Origin: Crocinitomicaceae bacterium
GTDB lineage: Bacteria > Bacteroidota > Bacteroidia > Flavobacteriales_D > Crocinitomicaceae
Length of the DNA stretch: 64,000 nucleotides
Direction: 5' to 3'
Assembly (NCBI GenBank): GCA_029249445.1
Contig: JAQWHI010000018.1
Location: 62,001-126,000 of the forward strand
Of the stretch, positions 17,677 through 26,232 are shown piece after piece (position 1 is the stretch's first letter; the number at the start of each line of letters is the position of its first letter). The notes under the pieces are model-generated. The model was not told the DNA's origin and did not search any database. It worked only from the letters and a program-made list of their open reading frames with translations. A program made the position numbers and the translations under genes.

Positions 17677-18396
17677 TTAATTTGAACGCGAAAATTCGTA
17701 CAAAACAATACCTGTAGCAACCGCAGCATTTAAACTTTCAGCAGCTCCTTTCCCTGGAATAAAGATAGGCTCATCGATCAAGGAGCACAGCGATTTCGAG
17801 ATTCCATTTCCTTCATTACCAATAACGATAATGCACTTGGCATGGAGTTTTTTTTCATAGATATCCCCCCCTTCGAGAAGTGCGCCATAGATTGGGCGTG
17901 ATGCATCACTGAGATAGTTGTGAAGGTCCAAGTACCTCACAGGTATTCGGAACAATGACCCCATACTTGATTGAATTACTTTTGAATTGAAAATATCAAC
18001 CGTTTCTTTTGAACATACAATCTCATCTACACCAAACCAATCTGCTGTTCGAATGATTGTTCCCATGTTACCAGGATCTTGAATACCGTCAATAGCTAAG
18101 GTCAAATTTGTCGTGTTGCTCTGAAGTGGTGGCTGTCTCATAACCAATAGAAAATCACTTGGTGTGCGCAATGCGCTGAGGTCCTTCATCGTATTTTTAT
18201 CGATGAAAAACGCATCATTGTTCTCTCGGAATTCTTCATTTGATGTACAGAACAAAACGATGTAGTGCGACCAATTCTTTAAAATTTCACGCATCATCTT
18301 CTCTCCCTCGACCACAAATACTGCTTCCGAGTCACGATTTTTTTTCAATCTTAACGAGCGAATCCACTTTATCTTATTCTTAGATAGATGTTCCAC
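17677..18396 (-). CDS. TrmH/SpoU-family RNA 2'-O-methyltransferase
   Basis: A 239-residue SPOUT-class methyltransferase acting on rRNA or tRNA. The three family motifs are seen: NMGTIIRTADWFGVDEIV (about 107-124), IVIGNEGNGIS (about 184-195) and IPGKGAAESLNAAVATGIVLYEF (about 205-227), which form the SAM-binding knot. An N-terminal substrate-binding region (SKNKIKWIRSL, VVEGEKM) is typical. The start is a GTG at 18396, which gives the usual N-terminus of this family; it lies only two bases from the divergent ATG of the TamL-like gene. The RNA target cannot be inferred. Confidence 0.9.
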   Translation of the reverse strand: MEHLSKNKIKWIRSLRLKKNRDSEAVFVVEGEKMMREILKNWSHYIVLFCTSNEEFRENNDAFFIDKNTMKDLSALRTPSDFLLVMRQPPLQSNTTNLTLAIDGIQDPGNMGTIIRTADWFGVDEIVCSKETVDIFNSKVIQSSMGSLFRIPVRYLDLHNYLSDASRPIYGALLEGGDIYEKKLHAKCIIVIGNEGNGISKSLCSLIDEPIFIPGKGAAESLNAAVATGIVLYEFSRSN

Positions 18397-18398
18397 AA

Positions 18399-21095
18399 AT
18401 GCTTTTATTAAATTTGTTTCAACAAACCAATGTGTTGCTGAGATTCAAACTTACATATATTCTTCCGATTTGTCTTTTATTCGTCATTTCTTGCAGGCAA
18501 GTAAAACATGTCCCTCAAGGATCTTATTTGTTGGATGGCAATGAGTTTGTTCTGGATGGCGATAGGTTAGATAAGGATGATTTGGATGCAATAGTGCGTC
18601 AAAATCCAAATTATAAGCGGTTGGGAGTGAAATGGAAATTAATGGCCTATAATGCTATTGATTCGACTAAAGTTGCAGATAAACGCCAGAGAAAAAACAA
18701 TAACTTGCGTGAAATAAATCTAAAACGCCGCAAAAAGCAAATGCGCATTAATTCAAAGCGTATTGAAAGGGCGAGCGCGAGGGGAGACGATTATTACAAT
18801 CACAAAACAATTGCCCCAAAAGACACCATTGCGCCTCGAAAGTTTTTTCGTGAATGGTATAAATATAAAATTGGTGAGGCTCCATCCATATTTGACAGTC
18901 TTTTATACGATAAGACTATTGATCAGCTTAATGCTTATTTGAGAAGTAAAGGATATTATTACGGCTCCGCAGAAGGATTTATTAATTACGGAAACAATCG
19001 CAAGTGTAAAGTGATCTATAGTATTGAAACTGGAGCAAGGTATATGATTGATTCTGTCTTCATAGTTTGTAATAATAAAGAGGTTGAAAAAGCATATCAC
19101 ACGTTTGCCTCAGTGCAGCACGATGCGCCTTTGGTTCATTCGCCTTTTGATTCTGATCGCTTGAATGATTTTCGAAATCAGGTTGCAAAATTTATGCGGG
19201 ATTCCTCTTTTTATGGTTTTAGTGCAAACCACATTCGTTTTGTTTCGGACACCTCTCGAGCCGATATGCATGTTGATTTAGGAATTGTATTTGGCGATCG
19301 GGCAGTGCGGTCTGCTGAGAATCGCGATTCATTGATTCTACTGCCTCACAAAAAAACATATATAAATGAGGTGTATTTTCATATCGCCGACACCTTGAAG
19401 TATTCTGGGAATTTTAAGAATGACGCAGAAATTAGGGGATTGCCTTTGTATGAGGGAGCGTTTTTCACCACATTAGATACTATATGGTATCAAAAGAAAG
19501 ATGCTAAGATGGAAGGTGGGTACGATCGGCACCGCTCTGCTTATGTTACTTACAATGGAGAATTGATGATAAAACCGAGGATTCTTGAATTGCACAATTC
19601 TCTTGAGGGTGGAAGGCCATACAAGGAGAAGTATGCAGAAAACTCCTATAGTAGTTTGTTGAAAATGGAGCTTTTTAAAGCAATTAAAACTGACATTCGA
19701 GAACTCGCTGATACCAATTTGTTAGATATTCATTACTATTTGGCGCCTTCGAAAAGGCAGAGCTATAGTTTCCAGCCTCGCGCAACAAATTCAAATGGAT
19801 TTTTGGGAGTGTCGTTGTCTGTTGATTATACTAACCGCAATTTATTTAGGGGAGCGGAGCGTTTTACTTTTTCGATTTCCGGTGGTTTTGAATCTCAGCC
19901 AACAATTTTTGATGAGACCGTGAATGGTGAAAAAATTAAGACAGCTGGTAGAAGTTTTAATACACTCGAAATAGGCCCGAGTATAAAATTACAATTGCCA
20001 GGTTTCTTTCCCATTCGAATGGCCAACATTTCAAAAAAACGTCGTGCACAAACGATCATTTCTTCAGCATACAATTATCAAAAGCGTTCGGATTTTGAAA
20101 GAGGTACATTTCAATTGAATTATTCTTGGGAATTTATTGTAAAAAAGACTTCATTATTCGAGATAGGTTTGCCTGCCGCATCGGTAATTAAGTTCGTAAA
20201 CATTGAAAAAACAGACCAATTTTCTGAAAAGTTAAATACACTTGGAGATTTATTTTTATTAAATGCCTACAGCGATCAGTTTATATGGCAAGATTGGCGA
20301 TTTGGATACGAATACAATATCAAAGAAAAAGTGAATCGATTGGGGAATTCTCAATTTTATTTAAATAGTGTGTTCGATCCTGCCGGGAATATTTTGAGTT
20401 TGTTTAAAGGACTTCAAGATACAACAGCTGCTGGTCAATCAGCGATAGGTGGAGTTGGGTATTCTCAGTTTGTGCGGTTAGACAATGAGTTGATTTACGC
20501 TAAACCTTTGGGTAGAGAGCGCAGTGTTAATCTAAGGTTTCAAGGAGGAGCTGGATTGCCGTATGGGAATACAAAAACATCACTTCCTTATGATTACAGT
20601 TTTTTTGCTGGGGGTGCCAATGACAATAGAGGGTGGCGTGCCCGTGGGCTGGGACCTGGATCTTACAAGTATTATCTAGACACCAATAGAACAGCAACGC
20701 AGATTGGTGATATTAGATTGGGTGTTTCCGCTGAATACCGTTTTGCGATTAATACTTTTTTTAAGGGAGCTCTGTTTGTTGATGCTGGAAATGTTTGGAC
20801 TGCATATTATGATGAGAATCGTCCTGGAGGTCAAATTTCCAAAGATATGTTCAATCAAATTGCTGTGGCGGCCGGGCTTGGAATTCGAATGGATTTGGAG
20901 TATTTTATCGTCCGGGTAGACATCGGATTCCCTATTCGAAATGCTGCTCTTCCTAATGGCGAAAAATGGGTTTTTCAGAGAACGAAGGATGCATTTGAAA
21001 ATGAAGTCAACGATGCATTTGGCGCGAATTGGCAAAGCGTTGTTCCAAAATTATACACGCCTCAATTTCATTTTGGTATTGGGTATCCATTCTAG
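18399..21095 (+). CDS. BamA/TamA-family outer-membrane protein, lipoprotein (TamL-like) type
   Basis: An 898-residue Omp85-superfamily protein. The N-terminus carries a signal with a good lipobox (LLFVISC, Cys about 32), followed by VPQGSYLLDGN as in Bacteroidota TamL, then a soluble part (to about residue 430) expected to contain POTRA-like domains, and a C-terminal 16-stranded barrel. The barrel contains GGANDNRGWRARGLGPG (about 730-746), equivalent to the conserved VRGY/F loop of Omp85 proteins, and ends in the aromatic FGIGYPF typical of outer-membrane barrels. TamL replaces TamA in Bacteroidota and works with TamB in envelope lipid/protein transport. No tamB is adjacent. The ATG at 18399 is two bases from the divergent TrmH start; GTG/TTG codons about 12 residues in are other possible starts. 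Confidence 0.87.
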   Translation: MLLLNLFQQTNVLLRFKLTYILPICLLFVISCRQVKHVPQGSYLLDGNEFVLDGDRLDKDDLDAIVRQNPNYKRLGVKWKLMAYNAIDSTKVADKRQRKNNNLREINLKRRKKQMRINSKRIERASARGDDYYNHKTIAPKDTIAPRKFFREWYKYKIGEAPSIFDSLLYDKTIDQLNAYLRSKGYYYGSAEGFINYGNNRKCKVIYSIETGARYMIDSVFIVCNNKEVEKAYHTFASVQHDAPLVHSPFDSDRLNDFRNQVAKFMRDSSFYGFSANHIRFVSDTSRADMHVDLGIVFGDRAVRSAENRDSLILLPHKKTYINEVYFHIADTLKYSGNFKNDAEIRGLPLYEGAFFTTLDTIWYQKKDAKMEGGYDRHRSAYVTYNGELMIKPRILELHNSLEGGRPYKEKYAENSYSSLLKMELFKAIKTDIRELADTNLLDIHYYLAPSKRQSYSFQPRATNSNGFLGVSLSVDYTNRNLFRGAERFTFSISGGFESQPTIFDETVNGEKIKTAGRSFNTLEIGPSIKLQLPGFFPIRMANISKKRRAQTIISSAYNYQKRSDFERGTFQLNYSWEFIVKKTSLFEIGLPAASVIKFVNIEKTDQFSEKLNTLGDLFLLNAYSDQFIWQDWRFGYEYNIKEKVNRLGNSQFYLNSVFDPAGNILSLFKGLQDTTAAGQSAIGGVGYSQFVRLDNELIYAKPLGRERSVNLRFQGGAGLPYGNTKTSLPYDYSFFAGGANDNRGWRARGLGPGSYKYYLDTNRTATQIGDIRLGVSAEYRFAINTFFKGALFVDAGNVWTAYYDENRPGGQISKDMFNQIAVAAGLGIRMDLEYFIVRVDIGFPIRNAALPNGEKWVFQRTKDAFENEVNDAFGANWQSVVPKLYTPQFHFGIGYPF

Positions 21096-21113
21096 GCGGA
21101 AATGTACTGAGTA

Positions 21114-23390
21114 TTATTCGTCTATTTTCAAGTTAGCGAAACGCAAGAGCATTGTCTTGGATCCATGCTTTGGAAAGAAAATAGATGCTTTTCTGTCGTT
21201 CCCCTCACCACTCAGTTGCAAAACTTTACCTTTTCCAAATCGATCATGTTCGACATTAGTTCCAACTTGAAGAGGCACTGTAGCACCCGATTTTGATAAG
21301 TTCGGTGTCGCTTTTGCTATTGGCTTTAACGATTTTGATCCCAAGGTTTTGTTCAAACCTCCTGAGCTGTTTGGATTCGCAAAAGCACTTCCTAACCTGC
21401 CACTTAATGAACGTCCTTTGCCACGCTCTGGAGCTTCAAAATACAGGTAGTCACGGTTGATTTCATCAATGAAACGACTTGGTTCTGATGAAATTAAGTT
21501 CCCCCACAGAAACCGGGAACTTGCATACGAAAGTGTGCAGGTTTCTTTTGCCCGTGTAACAGCGACGTAAAACAATCGACGTTCCTCTTCAAGATCTAAT
21601 CTTGAGTTAAGAGCCATTTGGGATGGGAAGAGATTTTCTTCTAATCCTACCAGATAGACATGTGGAAATTCGAGTCCTTTGCTTGAATGAATTGTCATTA
21701 GGGTAACATGATCGCGGTTTTCGTCTTTTTCATTGTCTGCATCTGTTAAAAGAGCGACATCTTGCATGAATTCAGTTAGTGACTTTGACTCGCCTTCTTC
21801 TTGGGCCGCTACAAATGCGCGAATTCCAGAAAGCAATTCCTCAATATTTTGATAACGCTCAATTTCTTCAGGACCTTTGTCCTTATCAGATTGCATTTCC
21901 TTTAGTATGCCTGAGCTTTTGGCGATATGTTGTGCGAGTGTATACCCATCAACGTTATCCAATTGAGCAGTGAAACTTCGAATCATTGTCACGAAATCTG
22001 TCATTTTATTTTTTGCACCCGAATTGATTTGAACCGGGTATTTCATGAAATTTGACATGACATCCCATGCACTAACACCGTATTGGTTTGCAGCGATAAG
22101 AATATTCTGCATCGATGTTTTACCTATTCCACGTTTGGGGTAGTTGATGATGCGTTTTAGCGCTTCTTCATCATTGTGGTTTGCAGTGAGTCGAAAATAC
22201 GCGAGCAGGTCTTTAATTTCTTTACGCTGGTAGAATGATAATCCACCGTAAATTTTGTAGGGGATGTTCATTTTTCTTAACGATTCCTCGAAAGACCTTG
22301 ATTGTTTATTCGTTCTGTATAAAATTGCGAAATCGTTGTGGTTTGATCCCTGACCAATTTTATCGTAAATTTTATTTGTAATTTGTTTTCCTTCTTCGTT
22401 GTCTGTTAATGTGCGAAGAACATGAAGTTTTTCTCCCTCTGAATTATCGGTCCAAACTTTCTTTTTTATTTGGTCTTGATTTCTAGCAATCACGCCATTT
22501 GCTGCTTCAACTATATTTTTTGTGCTGCGGTAATTTTGTTCAAGTTTGAACAATTTGAAGTCTGGATAGTCTTTTTTGAAATTTAGAATATTTTGGATGT
22601 TCGCTCCACGAAATGAATATATGGATTGGGCATCATCACCCACAACACAAATATTTTCGTAGACTGCGGCGAGTTTTTTAACAATCAAATACTGCGCATA
22701 ATTGGTATCTTGATACTCGTCAACAAGAATGAACCGGAATTTTTGTTGGTAGTGACTCAGTACTTCGGGAAAATCGCGCAAAAGTACGTTTGTTTGGTAC
22801 AATAAGTCATCAAAATCCATTGCGCCGGCATTAAAGCAGCGTTTTACATAGGCTTTGTATATACGTCCCATTTCTGGTCGCTTTGATGCGCGGTCTTCTG
22901 CCTGAATTTCTGGATTTTGAGCGTATGAATCTGCAGAAATAAGATTGTTTTTAGCTGATGAAATGCGGCCTAAAACTCCTCCTGGTTTGTAGGCTTTGTC
23001 ATCCAGATTAAATCCTTTGATAATATCTTTAAGTAAACTCTTGGAATCTTGAGTGTCGTATATTGTAAAATTGCTCGGGTATCCGAGTCGATCTGCATTG
23101 TACCTTAAAATTCTCGAAAATACAGAATGAAAGGTCCCCATGGTGATGTTTCTCGCCTCGCCACCTCCTACAATTGCCCCGATACGTGCGGTCATTTCTT
23201 TGGCAGCTTTGTTCGTAAAGGTCAGTGCCATAATGTTGAATGGATCGATTCCATTTTCCATCATATGTGCAATTCTGTAGGTTAAAACTCTCGTTTTACC
23301 GGATCCTGCGCCAGCAATCACCATTGTTGGTCCTTCAATATTTTCAACTGCCGTGCGCTGACTGCTATTTAATTCGTCGAGATAACCCAT
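21114..23390 (-). CDS. pcrA: UvrD/PcrA-type superfamily 1 DNA helicase
   Basis: A 758-residue 3'-5' DNA helicase for repair and replication-fork clearance. Motifs in order: Q-motif LNSSQRTAV, P-loop AGAGSGKT (about 27-34), TFTNKAAKEM, DEYQDTN (about 222-228), GDDAQSIYSFRGA (about 250-262), QNYRST, and VTRAKETC near 610. The C-terminal 45 residues (VEHDRFGKGKV and onward) match the small PcrA/UvrD C-terminal Tudor-like domain that binds RNA polymerase in relatives. Length is normal. A TACTTTTG promoter element lies on the minus strand at 23450-23457. Confidence 0.95.
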   Translation of the reverse strand: MGYLDELNSSQRTAVENIEGPTMVIAGAGSGKTRVLTYRIAHMMENGIDPFNIMALTFTNKAAKEMTARIGAIVGGGEARNITMGTFHSVFSRILRYNADRLGYPSNFTIYDTQDSKSLLKDIIKGFNLDDKAYKPGGVLGRISSAKNNLISADSYAQNPEIQAEDRASKRPEMGRIYKAYVKRCFNAGAMDFDDLLYQTNVLLRDFPEVLSHYQQKFRFILVDEYQDTNYAQYLIVKKLAAVYENICVVGDDAQSIYSFRGANIQNILNFKKDYPDFKLFKLEQNYRSTKNIVEAANGVIARNQDQIKKKVWTDNSEGEKLHVLRTLTDNEEGKQITNKIYDKIGQGSNHNDFAILYRTNKQSRSFEESLRKMNIPYKIYGGLSFYQRKEIKDLLAYFRLTANHNDEEALKRIINYPKRGIGKTSMQNILIAANQYGVSAWDVMSNFMKYPVQINSGAKNKMTDFVTMIRSFTAQLDNVDGYTLAQHIAKSSGILKEMQSDKDKGPEEIERYQNIEELLSGIRAFVAAQEEGESKSLTEFMQDVALLTDADNEKDENRDHVTLMTIHSSKGLEFPHVYLVGLEENLFPSQMALNSRLDLEEERRLFYVAVTRAKETCTLSYASSRFLWGNLISSEPSRFIDEINRDYLYFEAPERGKGRSLSGRLGSAFANPNSSGGLNKTLGSKSLKPIAKATPNLSKSGATVPLQVGTNVEHDRFGKGKVLQLSGEGNDRKASIFFPKHGSKTMLLRFANLKIDE

Positions 23391-23449
23391 TCAAATGTGT
23401 ATTGAAAGTTCAGCGGTTTGAGGTTGGAATCCGCTTTTTTTCTAATTAA

Positions 23450-23457
23450 CAAAAGTA
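23450..23457 (-). promoter_or_regulatory. -7 promoter element TACTTTTG for pcrA
   Basis: Read on the minus strand the bases are TACTTTTG, a perfect TAnnTTTG match, 60 bases upstream of the pcrA ATG at 23390. No clear -33 TTTG was seen. Confidence 0.5.
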
Positions 23458-23720
23458 AAAATTTAAGGATAGAAAACCGTGGATTAAATAATATCTATAC
23501 TGATTTAAGTAAATATTCTTGTTTCTTTTGATCCAACCTATAACCTTGACTTTTAGGCGATAGGTTGATGTTCAAACCTTGAAGATGTATTGAAGGGTTG
23601 TATTTTGATTGCTTGAAGGGGTTCAAAAGTGCAATTGACTGGCGCTGTTCTTGGACTTTTAAAATTATTTCAATGGACCTTTAAGGTAAATTGAAGATGT
23701 GATTTCTTGCAATAATTCTT

Positions 23721-23728
23721 TAACTTTG
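23721..23728 (+). promoter_or_regulatory. -7 promoter element TAACTTTG for fbaA
   Basis: A perfect TAnnTTTG match 25 bases upstream of the fbaA ATG, placing the message start near 23734 and leaving a short leader with an A-rich stretch (AAAAAAAAGA) before the start codon. Confidence 0.6.
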
Positions 23729-23753
23729 CAGTCACCATAGAAAAAAAAGAATA

Positions 23754-24827
23754 ATGGGGCACGGAATTAAGCCAGGAGTAGCAACGGGGGATGATGTTCA
23801 GAGTATCTTTGCGCATGCCAAAGAAAAAGGTTATGCATTGCCTGCAGTTAACGTTACAAATACGAGTACAGTGAATGCAGTTATGGAAGCTGCTTCAATG
23901 ATGAATTCTCCCGTAATTATTCAATTTTCGAATGGAGGTGCTGAATTTTACGCGGGGAAAGGATTAACCAACGATGATTTCTCAGCAAGTATTGCTGGTG
24001 CTATATCTGGTGCGAAACACGTTCATACAATGGCGGAGTTGTACGGAGCAACAGTAATTCTTCATACGGATCATGCCGCGCGTAAATTACTTCCGTGGAT
24101 CAATGGCTTATTGGATGCATCTGAAAAGCACTATGCCGAAACAGGAAAGTCACTTTTTAGTTCTCACATGATTGATTTGTCAGAAGAATCAATGGAAGCG
24201 AATATTACTACGTGTAAAGAATATTTGGAGCGAATGTCGAAGATTGGCATGACGCTCGAAATTGAATTGGGAATTACTGGAGGCGAGGAGGACGGTGTCG
24301 ATAACACGGATGTTGATGTTTCAAAGTTGTATACGCAGCCTGAGGAAGTGGCTGAGGCATATGAGGCGTTAAGTGCAATTAGTAATCGTTTTACCATTGC
24401 CGCATCCTTTGGAAATGTTCACGGTGTATACAAACCGGGAAATGTTGTTTTGACGCCTAAGATTTTAAAGAATTCACAAGCATACATTGAAAAGAAGTAT
24501 GCGACGGGCTCGAATCCTGTAGATTTTGTTTTTCATGGCGGTTCGGGATCTTCACTTGAAGAAATTCGTGAAGCAATTGGTTATGGTGTGGTGAAAATGA
24601 ACATTGATACCGATTTACAGTTTGCTTTTACTGAAGGTTCTCGCGATTACATCACAAATAATTTAGATTATTTGCATACCCAAATAGGAAATCCAGAGGG
24701 TGAAGAAATGCCAAACAAAAAGTATTACGATCCACGCAAGTGGATTAGAGCAGGCGAACTAACTTTTATTCGACGATTGGAGCGTTCGTTTCAAGACTTG
24801 AATAATGTAAATTCACTTGCAGATTAG
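23754..24827 (+). CDS. fbaA: Class II fructose-bisphosphate aldolase
   Basis: A 357-residue zinc-dependent aldolase that splits fructose 1,6-bisphosphate into dihydroxyacetone phosphate and glyceraldehyde 3-phosphate in glycolysis and runs the reverse in gluconeogenesis. The catalytic Asp and a zinc His lie in ILHTDHAARKLL (Asp106, His107). ELGITGGEEDGVDN (about 178-191) marks the class IIA (E. coli FbaA) group, and FHGGSGSS (about 262-269) is the phosphate-binding loop. Length matches the E. coli enzyme (359). accD follows 42 bp later on the same strand. Confidence 0.97.
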   Translation: MGHGIKPGVATGDDVQSIFAHAKEKGYALPAVNVTNTSTVNAVMEAASMMNSPVIIQFSNGGAEFYAGKGLTNDDFSASIAGAISGAKHVHTMAELYGATVILHTDHAARKLLPWINGLLDASEKHYAETGKSLFSSHMIDLSEESMEANITTCKEYLERMSKIGMTLEIELGITGGEEDGVDNTDVDVSKLYTQPEEVAEAYEALSAISNRFTIAASFGNVHGVYKPGNVVLTPKILKNSQAYIEKKYATGSNPVDFVFHGGSGSSLEEIREAIGYGVVKMNIDTDLQFAFTEGSRDYITNNLDYLHTQIGNPEGEEMPNKKYYDPRKWIRAGELTFIRRLERSFQDLNNVNSLAD

Positions 24828-24869
24828 ATAGAATAACAAATACTCAATTATTAATTTCAATTTTTAGAA

Positions 24870-25715
24870 ATGGGTTGGTTTAAGAGAGATAGAGAAGGAA
24901 TTACGACTTCAACGAAAGAGAAAAGAGAAACACCTGAAGGGTTGTGGGAGAAGTGCTCAAATTGTAAAACAATTTTTTCAGCAGACGATTTAGAAAAGAA
25001 CTTTTATGTGTGCGACCGGTGCAATCATCATGAGCGAATTGGGTCTGAAGAGTACTTTAAGATTTTATTTGATGATGGAAAGTACAAGGAGTTGGATTCA
25101 AAATTAATGGCAGGAGATCCCCTCAAGTTTGAGGATACGAAAAAGTATTCTGATCGCGTTAAGGTTTCTCAAAAGAAAACAGGTCTTGTTGATGCAATTC
25201 GAACAGGAAAGGGGAAGATTAATGGTGAGGATATTATTATTTGCGCAATGGACTTTGCTTTTATTGGAGGTTCTATGGGATCTGTTATGGGGGAGAAGAT
25301 GGCTCGTGCAATTGACGTTGCGATAAAGTCAAAGTCGCCATTTATGATTATTTCTAAATCGGGGGGTGCTCGTATGATGGAAGCTGGGTTGTCGTTGATG
25401 CAAATGGCCAAAGTGTCTGGTAAGCTCGGGCAATTGGCAGAAGCGAAATTACCCTATGTATCTTTTTTAACAGACCCTACAACGGGAGGTGTTACGGCGT
25501 CGTTTGCCATGCTTGGAGACATAAATATTGCTGAACCTGATGCATTGATTGCCTTTGCTGGTCCGCGGGTAGTGCGTGAAACAATTGGTAGAGATCTTCC
25601 GGATGGATTCCAGAAGTCAGAGTTTGTTTTGGAGCATGGGTTCCTTGATTACATTGTGGATCGTAAAGATCTCAAAGAAACACTTGCGCTTAGCTTAAAG
25701 TTGTTTCGATCGTAA
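24870..25715 (+). CDS. accD: Acetyl-CoA carboxylase carboxyltransferase subunit beta
   Basis: A 281-residue protein that, with AccA, transfers CO2 from carboxybiotin to acetyl-CoA to make malonyl-CoA for fatty acid synthesis. The four-cysteine zinc module is visible at Cys29, Cys32, Cys48 and Cys51 (CSNC, CDRC). The crotonase-fold core includes [13 protein letters not shown] (about 131-143) and [16 protein letters not shown] (about 164-179), typical of AccD. It lies 42 bp after fbaA and probably shares its transcript. accA is not in the window. Confidence 0.96.
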   Translation: MGWFKRDREGITTSTKEKRETPEGLWEKCSNCKTIFSADDLEKNFYVCDRCNHHERIGSEEYFKILFDDGKYKELDSKLMAGDPLKFEDTKKYSDRVKVSQKKTGLVDAIRTGKGKINGEDIIICAMDFAFIGGSMGSVMGEKMARAIDVAIKSKSPFMIISKSGGARMMEAGLSLMQMAKVSGKLGQLAEAKLPYVSFLTDPTTGGVTASFAMLGDINIAEPDALIAFAGPRVVRETIGRDLPDGFQKSEFVLEHGFLDYIVDRKDLKETLALSLKLFRS

Positions 25716-25774
25716 CAAATGTTCGTTCGATCAAGTAATTCTGATGTAATTTTTAGATTGTATAATAAAAATTA

Positions 25775-25782
25775 TATCTTTG
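25775..25782 (+). promoter_or_regulatory. -7 promoter element TATCTTTG for rpsO
   Basis: A perfect TAnnTTTG match 46 bases upstream of the rpsO ATG, with TTTT 20 bases before it as a possible -33 element. The leader includes CCGTCCAACGGG, whose CCGT/ACGG arms could pair into a small hairpin. Confidence 0.55.
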
Positions 25783-25828
25783 CACCGTCCAACGGGACTA
25801 CATAAAAATCATTTAAACAAATATTGGA

Positions 25829-26098
25829 ATGTATTTAGATTCAAAAACAAAAGAAAAAATCTTCAAAAAACACGGAGGTTCAGCAACAAACACTGGTTCG
25901 CCAGAAGGGCAAATTGCTTTGTTCTCGCACAGAATTGCTCATTTGACTGAGCATTTGAAAAAGAACCGTAAAGACTACGGAACGCAAAGAGCGTTGCAGT
26001 TGTTGGTTGGTAAGCGTAGAAGCTTATTGGATTATTTGAAAGCAAAAGATATTGAAAGATATCGTGCAATCGTTAAAGAATTGAAGTTACGTCGTTAA
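25829..26098 (+). CDS. rpsO: 30S ribosomal protein S15
   Basis: An 89-residue protein, exactly the usual S15 length. It binds the central domain of 16S rRNA early in 30S assembly. Recognisable blocks are GSPEGQIALFSHRIAHLTEHL (central, residues about 22-42) and LVGKRRSLLDYL (about 59-70). It stands before pnp, an order also found in E. coli and many other bacteria, but here a strong terminator-like hairpin separates the two genes. Confidence 0.98.
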   Translation: MYLDSKTKEKIFKKHGGSATNTGSPEGQIALFSHRIAHLTEHLKKNRKDYGTQRALQLLVGKRRSLLDYLKAKDIERYRAIVKELKLRR

Positions 26099-26120
26099 TT
26101 CGTTGCGTATACTAGTATTG

Positions 26121-26160
26121 GGGGGACAGTCGAAATCTATTCGAGTGTCCCTTTTGTTTT
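26121..26160 (+). terminator. Rho-independent terminator after rpsO
   Basis: A hairpin with arms GGGACAGTCGAA and TTCGAGTGTCCC (one G-G mismatch in the stem) around a five-base loop is followed by TTTTGTTTTT. It lies between rpsO and pnp and may reduce read-through or act as an RNA-processing site, as the rpsO-pnp hairpin does in E. coli. Confidence 0.7.
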
Positions 26161-26232
26161 TAACAATTGGAAATCGAGAAGTAAAAAAATACGATCGGAG
26201 CCAATTGTAGTTAAAGTTGTAAATAAATAAAT

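Larger units (their letters stand above)
23391..23753. other. 363-bp intergenic region between pcrA and fbaA
   Basis: Holds the pcrA promoter (minus) and the fbaA -7 element (plus). Between them is an 8-bp perfect inverted repeat (CAACCTAT at 23534-23541 and ATAGGTTG at 23560-23567) and four copies of TTGAAG at 23579, 23590, 23613 and 23691, two of which extend to TTGAAGATGT. These could be regulator sites, but nothing identifies a regulator. No ORF of coding character was seen. Confidence 0.5.
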
